Below are positions 1-4,976 of a DNA stretch of 8,095 bases, piece by piece. Made by a program: the position numbers and the translations under genes. Numbering within the stretch: the stretch's first letter is position 1; each line of letters begins with the position of its first letter. Under the pieces are notes generated by a model. That model was not told the origin of the DNA. It searched no databases and worked only from the letters and a program-made list of their open reading frames with translations. The stretch is from Clostridiales bacterium (lineage in GTDB: Bacteria > Bacillota > Clostridia > Oscillospirales > Acutalibacteraceae): assembly GCA_019415925.1 (NCBI GenBank), contig DXYG01000099.1:1-8095 (forward strand). Reading direction: 5' to 3'.

Positions 1-16
1 ACACAATTTATACATA

Positions 17-44
17 GGGACGTGTAGGAACCCGTCCCCTACGG
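17..44 (+). repeat. Palindromic intergenic repeat, type 1 copy A
   Basis: GGGACG at 17-22 can pair with CGTCCC at 33-38, and the unit ends CCCCTACGG. The same 28-bp unit occurs inverted at 154-181 with 25 of 28 positions identical (differences at unit positions 8, 10 and 15). Both units end in CTACGG, as do the type 2 units, which suggests one repeat family. Seen directly; any function is unknown. Confidence 0.75.
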
Positions 45-50
45 AAAGGT

Positions 51-78
51 TTGTTAGTCAAAATAATTTTGATATAAT
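51..78 (+). promoter_or_regulatory. Possible sigma-A promoter inside the repeat region
   Basis: A perfect -10 hexamer TATAAT (73-78) has TTGTTA (51-56, 4 of 6 matches to TTGACA) 16 bp upstream. It would transcribe the palindromic repeats towards the 3' end of valS, and no open gene follows. It may be chance in AT-rich DNA. Confidence 0.3.
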
Positions 79-101
79 CGGTTACGTTTGACAGTCAAAA
101 C

Positions 102-126
102 GGACACGGCACGCCGTGTCCCTACG
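102..126 (+). repeat. Palindromic intergenic repeat, type 2 copy A
   Basis: GGACACGG, four loop bases (CACG), then CCGTGTCCCTACG. The arms form an 8-9 bp perfect stem. The second copy at 213-237 is in the same orientation and differs at only two loop positions. The trailing CCCTACG is shared with the type 1 units. Confidence 0.8.
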
Positions 127-153
127 GCTGTAATACAAACGTTTCCTCTTTAG

Positions 154-181
154 CCGTAGGGGACGGCTTCCCAGACGTCCC
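154..181 (-). repeat. Palindromic intergenic repeat, type 1 copy B (inverted)
   Basis: On the minus strand this unit begins GGGACGTC and ends CCGTCCCCTACGG, matching copy A at 17-44 at 25 of 28 positions. It lies head to tail with the next hairpin (185-211) and the type 2 copy (213-237), with only 1-3 bp between units. Confidence 0.75.
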
Positions 182-184
182 ATT

Positions 185-211
185 CACAAAAATTGCAACG
201 CAATTTTTGTG
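185..211. repeat. Strong perfect hairpin within the repeat cluster
   Basis: CACAAAAATTGC (185-196) and GCAATTTTTGTG (200-211) form a perfect 12-bp stem with a 3-base loop (AAC). There is no T tract on either side, so an ordinary intrinsic terminator is unlikely. It sits exactly between two other palindromic units and looks like part of the composite repeat. Confidence 0.75.
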
Positions 212-212
212 T

Positions 213-237
213 GGACACGGCTCACCGTGTCCCTACG
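213..237 (+). repeat. Palindromic intergenic repeat, type 2 copy B
   Basis: GGACACGG, loop CTCA, then CCGTGTCCCTACG. It is identical to 102-126 apart from two loop positions and in the same orientation. The rest of the spacer (238-309) is AT-rich and I see no gene in it. Confidence 0.8.
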
Positions 238-309
238 TCAACGTTGCTATAATTCCACCGACAAATTATCGTTTATATTATTAAAGGTATCATCTTACAA
301 ATAATGTGA

Positions 310-341
310 AAGCGGTACAGTCATTGCTCACTGTACCGCTT
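310..341 (-). terminator. Hairpin at the 3' end of valS, likely terminator
   Basis: A perfect 12-bp stem (310-321 with 330-341, arms containing AGCGGTACAG and CTGTACCGCT) with an 8-base loop starts 7 nt after the valS stop codon. The tract after the stem on the minus strand is only modestly T-rich (TTCACATTATTTG), so termination may be weak or factor-assisted. The position fits the end of the valS transcript. Confidence 0.7.
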
Positions 342-347
342 AATTTA

Positions 348-3041
348 TTATTTCAATGCATTGATAGCCGCTTCAATAAGCGCAATCTGCTCTCTTTCCT
401 TTGCGGCCTGTCCCTTAACCTTTTCTATTACGGCTTCGGGTGCTTTAGCTACAAAGCCCTGATTGTTGAGCTTGCCCTCGCTCTGTGCAAGGCGTTTCTT
501 AACCTGCTCAAGCTCCTTGTTGAGTCTTGCAAGCTCTGCCTGCTTGTCAACAAGCTCGTCCATCGGAATGTAAATCTTTGCGTCAGCCGTTACGATTGTA
601 ACTGCTCCCTCAATTTCAAAGCTGTCGGCAACCTCAACCTCGCTTGCAGACGCAAGCTTCTGAATGAACGCTGTGCCGTCTGTAAAGGTCTGCGGGAACT
701 TTGTTGCAACGTAAACCTTTGCTTTTCTTGACGGAGGAACGTTCATCTCTGCACGGCGGTTACGGATTGCACGGATTGCCTCCATAACCCTCTGCATTTC
801 AAGAACAGCCTCGGGATAGTCAAGCTCTGCGTTGTATTCGGGATACTTTGCAAGCATAACCGTTTCGCCCTCGTGCGGAATTGTCTGCCAGATTTCCTCT
901 GTGATGTAGGGCATAAACGGGTGGAGAAGTCTTAAAATTTGGTCGAGAACATAGAGAAGAACCTGTCTTGCGTTCTGTGCGTCCTCGCCGTCGCTCGAAA
1001 GTCTTGCCTTTACAAGCTCAATGTACCAGTCACAGTAGCAGTCCCAGATAAACTCGTAAACCTTCTGAACGGCAATACCAAGCTCGAATTTTTCAAGGTT
1101 TTCGTTGACTTCCTTTGCAACCGTGTTGAGTGTTGAAACAATCCACTTGTCCTCGGTTGTGAGCGCTTTCGGAAGCTCCAACGCAACGTCGTAATCGTCA
1201 ATGTTCATATGAACATAGCGTGAGGCATTCCAGAGCTTGTTTGCAAAGTTAGCGCAAGCCTCAACACGTTTTTCGGAATATCTCATATCGTTACCAGGTG
1301 AGTTGCCCGTAGCAAGGAAAAATCTGAGTGCGTCTGCGCCGTATTTGTCGATAACCTCGAGCGGGTCAATGCCGTTGCCGAGTGATTTTGACATTTTAAC
1401 GCCGTTTTCGTCACGAACAATGCCGTGCATAAATACAGTTTTGAACGGTGCTTCGCCCGTATGCTCACATGCTGAGAAAATCATTCTTGCAACCCAGAAG
1501 AAGATAATATCGTAGCCTGTAACGAGCGTATTTGTTGGGTAGAAGTACTCAAGCTCGGGTGTCTTGTCAGGCCAGCCGAGTGTTGAGAACGGCCACAAAG
1601 CAGAACTGAACCAGGTGTCGAGCGTGTCCTCGTCCTGATGCAGGTGATTTTTGCCGCACTTCGGACAAACTGTCGGAGCTTCCTTTGCAACGATAATTTC
1701 GCCGCAGTCGTCGCAGTACCACGCAGGGATTCTGTGTCCCCACCAGAGCTGACGTGAAATACACCAGTCCTTTATGTTCTCCATCCAGTGGAAATATACC
1801 TTTTCAAAGCGTTCGGGAATAATCTTTGTTTCGCCGTTCTTTACGCATTCAATTGCAGGCTTTGCAAGCGGAGCCATCTTGACAAACCACTGCTTTGAAA
1901 CCATAGGCTCAATAGTTGTGTGACAGCGGTAGCATGTGCCGACGTCGTGAGTAAGCTCCTCGACCTTTTTGAGTGCTCCGATAGCCTTAAGGTCGGCAAG
2001 TATTGCTTCTCTTGCCTCCATAGTTGTCATTCCTGCGTATTTTCCGCAGTCAAGCACCTCAGGCTCGTTTTCTGCAAGCTGTCCCTTTGCCTTCAGCTCG
2101 TTGTATTCAGCGACGTCCTTAGCACCCGTCATATGACCGTCGTAAGTAAAGCAGCGCACGATTGGAAGCTTGCAGCGCTGACCTACCTCAAAGTCGTTGG
2201 GGTCGTGGGCGGGAGTAATCTTAACAACGCCTGTTCCTTTTTCCATATCTGCGTGTTCGTCGCACACAATCGGGATTTCCTTGTTGAGCAGCGGGAGAAT
2301 TACGTGACAGCCGTGCAGATGCTTGTAGCGTTCGTCGTCCTTGTTGATTGCAACGGCTGTGTCGCCGAGCATTGTTTCGGGACGTGTTGTTGCAATTTCA
2401 AGGTATTCTCCTGTTTCCTTAACCTGATAGAGCAGATGCCAGAAATGACCGTGCTGTTCCTTGTATTCAACCTCGGCGTCGGAAATTGATGTGCAGCAGT
2501 GCGGACACCAGTTTACCATTCGGTTGCCCCTGTAAATTTTACCTTCCTCATAGAGCTTGACAAAGACCTCGGTAACAGCCTTTGAACAGCCCTCGTCCAT
2601 AGTAAAGCGTTCACGCTCCCAGTCGCAGCTTGAACCGAGCTTTTTAAGCTGGCTTGTGATTCTTCCGCCGTATTCACGCTTCCATTCCCACGCACGCTCA
2701 AGAAATCCTTCACGTCCGAGGTCTTCTTTTGAAATGCCCTCTTTGCGCATAGCCTCAACAATTTTAGCCTCTGTCGCAATTGAAGCGTGGTCTGTTCCCG
2801 GAAGCCAGAGTGCGCTGTAGCCCTGCATTCTTCTCCAGCGGATTAAAATATCCTGCAAAGTTTCGTCAAGAGCGTGTCCCATATGCAGCTGTCCTGTAAT
2901 GTTTGGCGGCGGCATAACGATAGTATAGGGCTTTTTGTCCTTGTCCACTTCGGCGTGGAAGTAGTTGCCCTTAATCCAGAAATCATAAATTTTGTCCTCG
3001 AATTCCGAGGGGTTGTAAGATTTAGCAAGTTCCTTTGCCAT
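348..3041 (-). CDS. valS: Valine--tRNA ligase (ValRS)
   Basis: Cytoplasmic class Ia aminoacyl-tRNA synthetase that charges tRNA-Val with valine and hydrolyses mischarged Thr-tRNA-Val. With the start used here the protein has 897 residues, normal for bacterial ValRS. Seen: the HIGH-type motif HMGH at residues 54-57 after PPPNITGQL; the KMSKS motif at 549-553; CP1 editing-domain hallmarks TTRPETMLGD (about 218-227) and HDPNDF (279-284); four CxxC pairs (about residues 179, 370, 443 and 459) consistent with zinc knuckles; an anticodon-binding region (about 620-770); and a charged C-terminal coiled coil (about 828-897) typical of ValRS. Start: ATG at 3041 is preferred over the in-frame ATG at 3047 because AGGAG (3050-3054) lies 8 nt from the former and only 2 nt from the latter. 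It has its own promoter and no T-box leader. The gene is intact with all key motifs. Confidence 0.98.
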   Translation of the reverse strand: MAKELAKSYNPSEFEDKIYDFWIKGNYFHAEVDKDKKPYTIVMPPPNITGQLHMGHALDETLQDILIRWRRMQGYSALWLPGTDHASIATEAKIVEAMRKEGISKEDLGREGFLERAWEWKREYGGRITSQLKKLGSSCDWERERFTMDEGCSKAVTEVFVKLYEEGKIYRGNRMVNWCPHCCTSISDAEVEYKEQHGHFWHLLYQVKETGEYLEIATTRPETMLGDTAVAINKDDERYKHLHGCHVILPLLNKEIPIVCDEHADMEKGTGVVKITPAHDPNDFEVGQRCKLPIVRCFTYDGHMTGAKDVAEYNELKAKGQLAENEPEVLDCGKYAGMTTMEAREAILADLKAIGALKKVEELTHDVGTCYRCHTTIEPMVSKQWFVKMAPLAKPAIECVKNGETKIIPERFEKVYFHWMENIKDWCISRQLWWGHRIPAWYCDDCGEIIVAKEAPTVCPKCGKNHLHQDEDTLDTWFSSALWPFSTLGWPDKTPELEYFYPTNTLVTGYDIIFFWVARMIFSACEHTGEAPFKTVFMHGIVRDENGVKMSKSLGNGIDPLEVIDKYGADALRFFLATGNSPGNDMRYSEKRVEACANFANKLWNASRYVHMNIDDYDVALELPKALTTEDKWIVSTLNTVAKEVNENLEKFELGIAVQKVYEFIWDCYCDWYIELVKARLSSDGEDAQNARQVLLYVLDQILRLLHPFMPYITEEIWQTIPHEGETVMLAKYPEYNAELDYPEAVLEMQRVMEAIRAIRNRRAEMNVPPSRKAKVYVATKFPQTFTDGTAFIQKLASASEVEVADSFEIEGAVTIVTADAKIYIPMDELVDKQAELARLNKELEQVKKRLAQSEGKLNNQGFVAKAPEAVIEKVKGQAAKEREQIALIEAAINALK

Positions 3042-3049
3042 AAACATAT

Positions 3050-3054
3050 CTCCT
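3050..3054 (-). promoter_or_regulatory. valS ribosome binding site that decides the start
   Basis: AGGAG followed on the minus strand by AT-ATG-TTT-ATG-GCA. The spacing is 2 nt to the first ATG (3047) and 8 nt to the second (3041), which favours the second. The same ATGTTTATG arrangement recurs at the small gene at 4339. Confidence 0.8.
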
Positions 3055-3070
3055 CATACATTGCAAAGTG

Positions 3071-3093
3071 GTAAGCAAAATCATTGCGCTTAC
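3071..3093 (-). other. Small hairpin in the valS 5' leader
   Basis: GTAAGC and GCTTAC form a 6-bp stem with an 11-base loop inside the roughly 58-nt leader between the predicted transcription start and the valS start codon. It is too small to be a T-box and has no T tract. It may be incidental. Confidence 0.35.
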
Positions 3094-3105
3094 ATATACT
3101 TATAT

Positions 3106-3134
3106 ATTATCTCATTTTAGTGCGCTTTTGTCAA
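3106..3134 (-). promoter_or_regulatory. sigma-A promoter of valS
   Basis: On the minus strand a perfect -35 TTGACA (3134-3129), a 17-bp spacer and -10 GATAAT (3111-3106, 5 of 6). The predicted start is near 3099, giving a leader of about 58 nt. It lies between the lipoprotein stop (3166) and valS, so valS has its own promoter although some read-through from upstream is possible, since no terminator is visible between them. Confidence 0.8.
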
Positions 3135-3165
3135 TCAATGAGAGGAAAATTCTGATGTATTTTGT

Positions 3166-4113
3166 CTAACGGTATTTTATAAGTAAGGAAAGGTTTGCTC
3201 TTTCAATGTCGTTTACGTTTGAGTCGCTGTAGCTCGGATTTTCAACGTACCATTCTGTTGAATTGAAATAAGCCTTAATCTGCGAATCTTTGAAAACACG
3301 TCCGTAGCGGGCGTATATTTCATTGATAGCCTGTTGGATTTGTGTTGATGAGAGTCTTGAAACTTCGCTGTAGGAAAGCTTTCTGTAGGAGGAGTCGTAA
3401 AAGACAAAGTCATCTTTGTATGCGTTTCCGATTTCGCTCGGAGATGAGTTCTGCGTGGTAATTTTGCCTTTTTTGCTTTCAGATGATGAGGGTTTTGTAC
3501 TGCTCTGCGTGGTAGCTGTGCTTGGTGAAGTCGGATTAGTTATTGTTTCGGATTTTACCGTAACAGTGCAGGAGGCTTCCTTGCCGTTTTCGGATTTGCA
3601 GGTTATGCTTGCAACGCCCGATTTTACGCCCGTAACAAAGCCGTCGCTGTTTACAATTGCCACCTTTTCGTTGCTTGAACTCCATTCAAGAACTTCGCTC
3701 GGTGCGTCAGACGGCTGAGTTTTGGCGGAAAGTTGGATTTTCTTGCCCACTTTTACCGAAACGTCGGTGCTCGACAATGTAATCGAGGTCACTTCCTTGT
3801 CAATTACTTTGACGTTGCAGGAGGATTTTATTCCGCTTTCCGTTTTTGCCGTCACAACGGCTGTGCCTGCGCTCTTTGCCTTTAAGGTGCCGTCGGTAAC
3901 TGTGACGATTTTTGTGTCGGAGCTTGCCCAGTCAAGAGCCTTTGTTTTTGTTTCCTCGGGAAGAATTTTTGCCTCAATTCCGAGTGAATCGCCGACAGTC
4001 AAAGTAACCTCGGTTTCGCTCAGCTCAATACTCTGCACCTCTTTGTCAAAGCAGGAGCAGAAAACAAAGGGGACTAAAGCGATAATACAAAGCAAAAGTG
4101 CAGTCCTTTTCAT
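3166..4113 (-). CDS. Putative lipoprotein with two Big_2 (Ig-like) domains and a C-terminal YARHG domain
   Basis: 315 residues. A short basic start (MKR) and hydrophobic stretch (about 4-18) lead to CSC-F; Cys21 is the likely lipidated residue, though Phe at -3 is not a classic lipobox, so a plain signal peptide is possible. Two bacterial Ig-like Big_2 domains follow at about 27-105 and 108-188 (VTLTVGDSL, SVKVGKKIQLSA, then W-[AS]-SS and G-T/V-A cores). A Ser/Thr/Pro-rich linker (about 189-229) leads to a YARHG-type domain at about 232-315, with NEIYARYGRVF at 264-274 and FNSTEWY at 283-289. Big_2 domains are common in surface adhesins and YARHG is an extracellular domain of unknown role, so an exported envelope protein is inferred; the ligand is unknown. 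Start: AGGAGG (4127-4122) lies 8 nt from the ATG. It has its own promoter and is divergent from the small gene at 4339. Confidence 0.9.
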   Translation of the reverse strand: MKRTALLLCIIALVPFVFCSCFDKEVQSIELSETEVTLTVGDSLGIEAKILPEETKTKALDWASSDTKIVTVTDGTLKAKSAGTAVVTAKTESGIKSSCNVKVIDKEVTSITLSSTDVSVKVGKKIQLSAKTQPSDAPSEVLEWSSSNEKVAIVNSDGFVTGVKSGVASITCKSENGKEASCTVTVKSETITNPTSPSTATTQSSTKPSSSESKKGKITTQNSSPSEIGNAYKDDFVFYDSSYRKLSYSEVSRLSSTQIQQAINEIYARYGRVFKDSQIKAYFNSTEWYVENPSYSDSNVNDIERANLSLLIKYR

Positions 4114-4168
4114 AATAACGTCCTCCTATTTCGGTAGCCCTAATATTATTTGCCTGTTTGATGATTTT

Positions 4169-4197
4169 AGTATAAAGCATTTTGCTGTTTTTGTAAA
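4169..4197 (-). promoter_or_regulatory. sigma-A promoter of the Big_2/YARHG lipoprotein gene
   Basis: On the minus strand TTTACA (4197-4192, 5 of 6), a 17-bp spacer and TATACT (4174-4169, 5 of 6). The transcript would start near 4162, about 50 nt before the start codon. It is divergent from the promoter at 4261-4289, with about 63 bp between the two -35 boxes. Confidence 0.75.
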
Positions 4198-4260
4198 CAA
4201 TTTTGTCCTTTTATCGGTAAAAATAAACGCATTATTTTACTTTATTTTGCACAGAAGCTG

Positions 4261-4289
4261 TTGACATATATGAAATTATGGTATAGAAT
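4261..4289 (+). promoter_or_regulatory. sigma-A promoter of the small membrane protein gene
   Basis: A perfect -35 TTGACA (4261-4266), a 17-bp spacer and -10 TAGAAT (4284-4289, 5 of 6). It lies about 50 bp upstream of the start codon, which supports the short downstream ORF being real. Confidence 0.75.
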
Positions 4290-4323
4290 AAAATTGTATC
4301 AATGATATAATACATATAATACT

Positions 4324-4330
4324 AAAGGAG
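4324..4330 (+). promoter_or_regulatory. Ribosome binding site that decides the start of the small gene
   Basis: AAAGGAG is followed by CG-ATG-TTT-ATG. The spacing is 2 nt to the ATG at 4333 and 8 nt to the ATG at 4339, so 4339 is the better start. This mirrors the valS start region. Confidence 0.75.
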
Positions 4331-4338
4331 CGATGTTT

Positions 4339-4572
4339 ATGATAAGGAAAATCAGAGATTTAATTTTAAAAGTCAAGGACAAAACCGTTTCGCTTTTATT
4401 AAGTGTATGCAGAAATATAAAACAATTTGCAGTATTTTCTGCAAAGAAAGTTTCGGACGGTACGGAAAAATTCGCTTCGCTTATAGGGAAATATGCGTTC
4501 GTGTTTTCGGTGTTTTCCGTAATCGGAGTAGTTATGTTCTTTGTCAGGCGAGTGCTTGCAAAGCAGGGATAG
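4339..4572 (+). CDS. Small basic single-span membrane protein, unknown function
   Basis: 77 residues from the preferred ATG (79 from the ATG at 4333). I do not recognise the family. The first 50 residues are rich in Lys/Arg and look helical and amphipathic (MIRKIRDLILKVKDK onward). A hydrophobic stretch at about 53-69 (AFVFSVFSVIGVVMFFV) should span the membrane and is followed by RR and a short tail. I count 15 Lys/Arg against 4 Asp/Glu, so the protein is strongly basic. It is well supported as a gene by its own near-consensus promoter, an AAAGGAG RBS at ideal spacing and a terminator about 130 nt past the stop. It is monocistronic, divergent from the lipoprotein gene and convergent with tRNA-Arg. 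Possible roles include a small membrane regulator or a toxin-like peptide, but nothing in the sequence decides this. Confidence 0.7.
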   Translation: MIRKIRDLILKVKDKTVSLLLSVCRNIKQFAVFSAKKVSDGTEKFASLIGKYAFVFSVFSVIGVVMFFVRRVLAKQG

Positions 4573-4578
4573 GCGATG

Positions 4579-4614
4579 TTAACGCTCACCTTCAAATCCC
4601 TTCGGATACTGAGC
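4579..4614 (+). repeat. 36-bp direct repeat, copy 1, with tRNA T-arm-like core
   Basis: Positions 4579-4614 match 4727-4762 at 35 of 36 bases (32 identical in a row, one mismatch, then AGC). The core TTCAAATCCCTTCGG (4591-4605) is identical to the T-arm/3' end of the tRNA-Arg gene next door but in opposite orientation. Just after it, CCGCCCGAAG (4614-4623) matches the tRNA region in the other orientation, so CTTCGG (4600-4605) and CCGAAG (4618-4623) can form a hairpin. Confidence 0.85.
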
Positions 4615-4701
4615 CGCCCGAAGTATGTTCATCTGTAGAAAAGTCCATCTCGTTTGTTGCGGCGTGTTGCGATTGGAAAAGTATCATAAACGCAGTTCGC
4701 T

Positions 4702-4728
4702 AAAAACAGTCCACCGGACTGTTTTTTT
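4702..4728 (+). terminator. Intrinsic terminator of the small membrane protein gene
   Basis: AAAAACAGTCC (4702-4712) pairs with GGACTGTTTTT (4716-4726) around a 3-base loop and ends in seven T (4722-4728). On the minus strand the mirror hairpin ends in five T, so it may also back up termination from the tRNA-Arg side. It is enclosed by the outer inverted repeat GTTCGCTAA (4695-4703) and TTAGCGAAC (4758-4766). Confidence 0.9.
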
Positions 4729-4762
4729 AACGCTCACCTTCAAATCCCTTCGGATACTTAGC
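4727..4762 (+). repeat. 36-bp direct repeat, copy 2
   Basis: Second copy of 4579-4614, offset 148 bp, starting inside the T tract of the terminator. Its TTCAAATCCCTTCGG core is at 4739-4753. Its end overlaps TTAGCGAAC (4758-4766), which is the inverse of 4695-4703, so the segment from 4695 to 4766 is itself bounded by a 9-bp inverted repeat. Confidence 0.85.
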
Positions 4763-4772
4763 GAACCAACAG

Positions 4773-4807
4773 AAAAAGCCGAGAATGTTTAGCATTCTCG
4801 GCTTTTT
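4773..4807 (-). terminator. Bidirectional terminator of tRNA-Arg
   Basis: A perfect 15-bp stem (4773-4787 with 4793-4807) with a 5-base loop; the core arm is GCCGAGAATG. On the minus strand it ends in five T, 4 nt after the tRNA-Arg CCA. On the plus strand it also ends in five T and can serve as a second barrier to transcription from the small gene at 4339. Confidence 0.9.
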
Positions 4808-4810
4808 CGG

Positions 4811-4887
4811 TGGCCCGCCCGAAGGGATTTGAACCCCCGTTCTCCGGAATCGGAATCCGTTGCGTTATCCGGCTGCGCCACGGGCGG
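4811..4887 (-). tRNA. tRNA-Arg, anticodon CCG
   Basis: 77 nt including encoded CCA; reads CGG codons. Acceptor CCGCCCG pairs fully with CGGGCGG, discriminator G. D-stem GCGC/ACGC (13-22 is C-A, often unpaired). Anticodon loop TTCCGAT gives CCG at 34-36. Variable loop AGAAC. T-arm GGGGG-TTCAAAT-CCCTT has two G-T wobbles. The anticodon stem ACGGA/TCCGG has an A27-G43 mismatch, leaving four pairs. It has its own promoter and terminator and lies downstream of the ABC-F gene on the same strand. Confidence 0.95.
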
Positions 4888-4908
4888 AAATATTCAGTTT
4901 CATTCATA

Positions 4909-4927
4909 GGGCGGATATTATCCGCCC
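4909..4927 (-). other. Hairpin in the tRNA-Arg 5' leader
   Basis: GGGCGGAT and ATCCGCCC form a perfect 8-bp stem with a 3-base loop between the tRNA-Arg promoter and the mature 5' end. No T tract follows, so it is not a standard terminator for the ABC-F gene. Its CCGCCC/GGGCGG arms are the same sequences as the tRNA acceptor stem, so alternative pairing with the tRNA is possible. Confidence 0.55.
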
Positions 4928-4941
4928 ATATTTTACAATAC

Positions 4942-4970
4942 ATTATACCATTGTTTTACAAATTCATCAA
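4942..4970 (-). promoter_or_regulatory. sigma-A promoter of tRNA-Arg
   Basis: On the minus strand TTGATG (4970-4965, 4 of 6), a 17-bp spacer and a perfect TATAAT (4947-4942). The start would be near 4935, giving a leader of about 48 nt that contains the 4909-4927 hairpin. It begins 7 bp past the ABC-F stop codon. Confidence 0.7.
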
Positions 4971-4976
4971 TAGTTT

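Noticed and set aside
17..237. CRISPR array from the repeated palindromes
   Set aside because: Units differ in type and orientation, spacing is irregular (1 to 57 bp between units) and there are no uniform spacers or cas genes.
306..2820. Plus-strand ORFs opposite valS
   Set aside because: They lie antisense to the intact valS frame with no RBS or recognisable domains; they are coding shadows.
3042..3165. T-box riboswitch upstream of valS
   Set aside because: Only about 110-125 nt lie between the lipoprotein stop and valS, with a promoter in the middle and no T-box sequence or terminator/antiterminator pair.
4407..4703. 98-aa plus-strand ORF overlapping the small membrane protein gene
   Set aside because: It is in another frame, has no RBS, and runs through the direct repeat into the terminator stem; the 4339 ORF has the proper RBS and promoter.
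4579..4833. attL/attR pair of an element integrated at tRNA-Arg
   Set aside because: The repeat copies carry the tRNA 3' sequence in the opposite orientation to the gene and enclose only about 115 bp with no integrase, so a normal site-specific integration does not fit.
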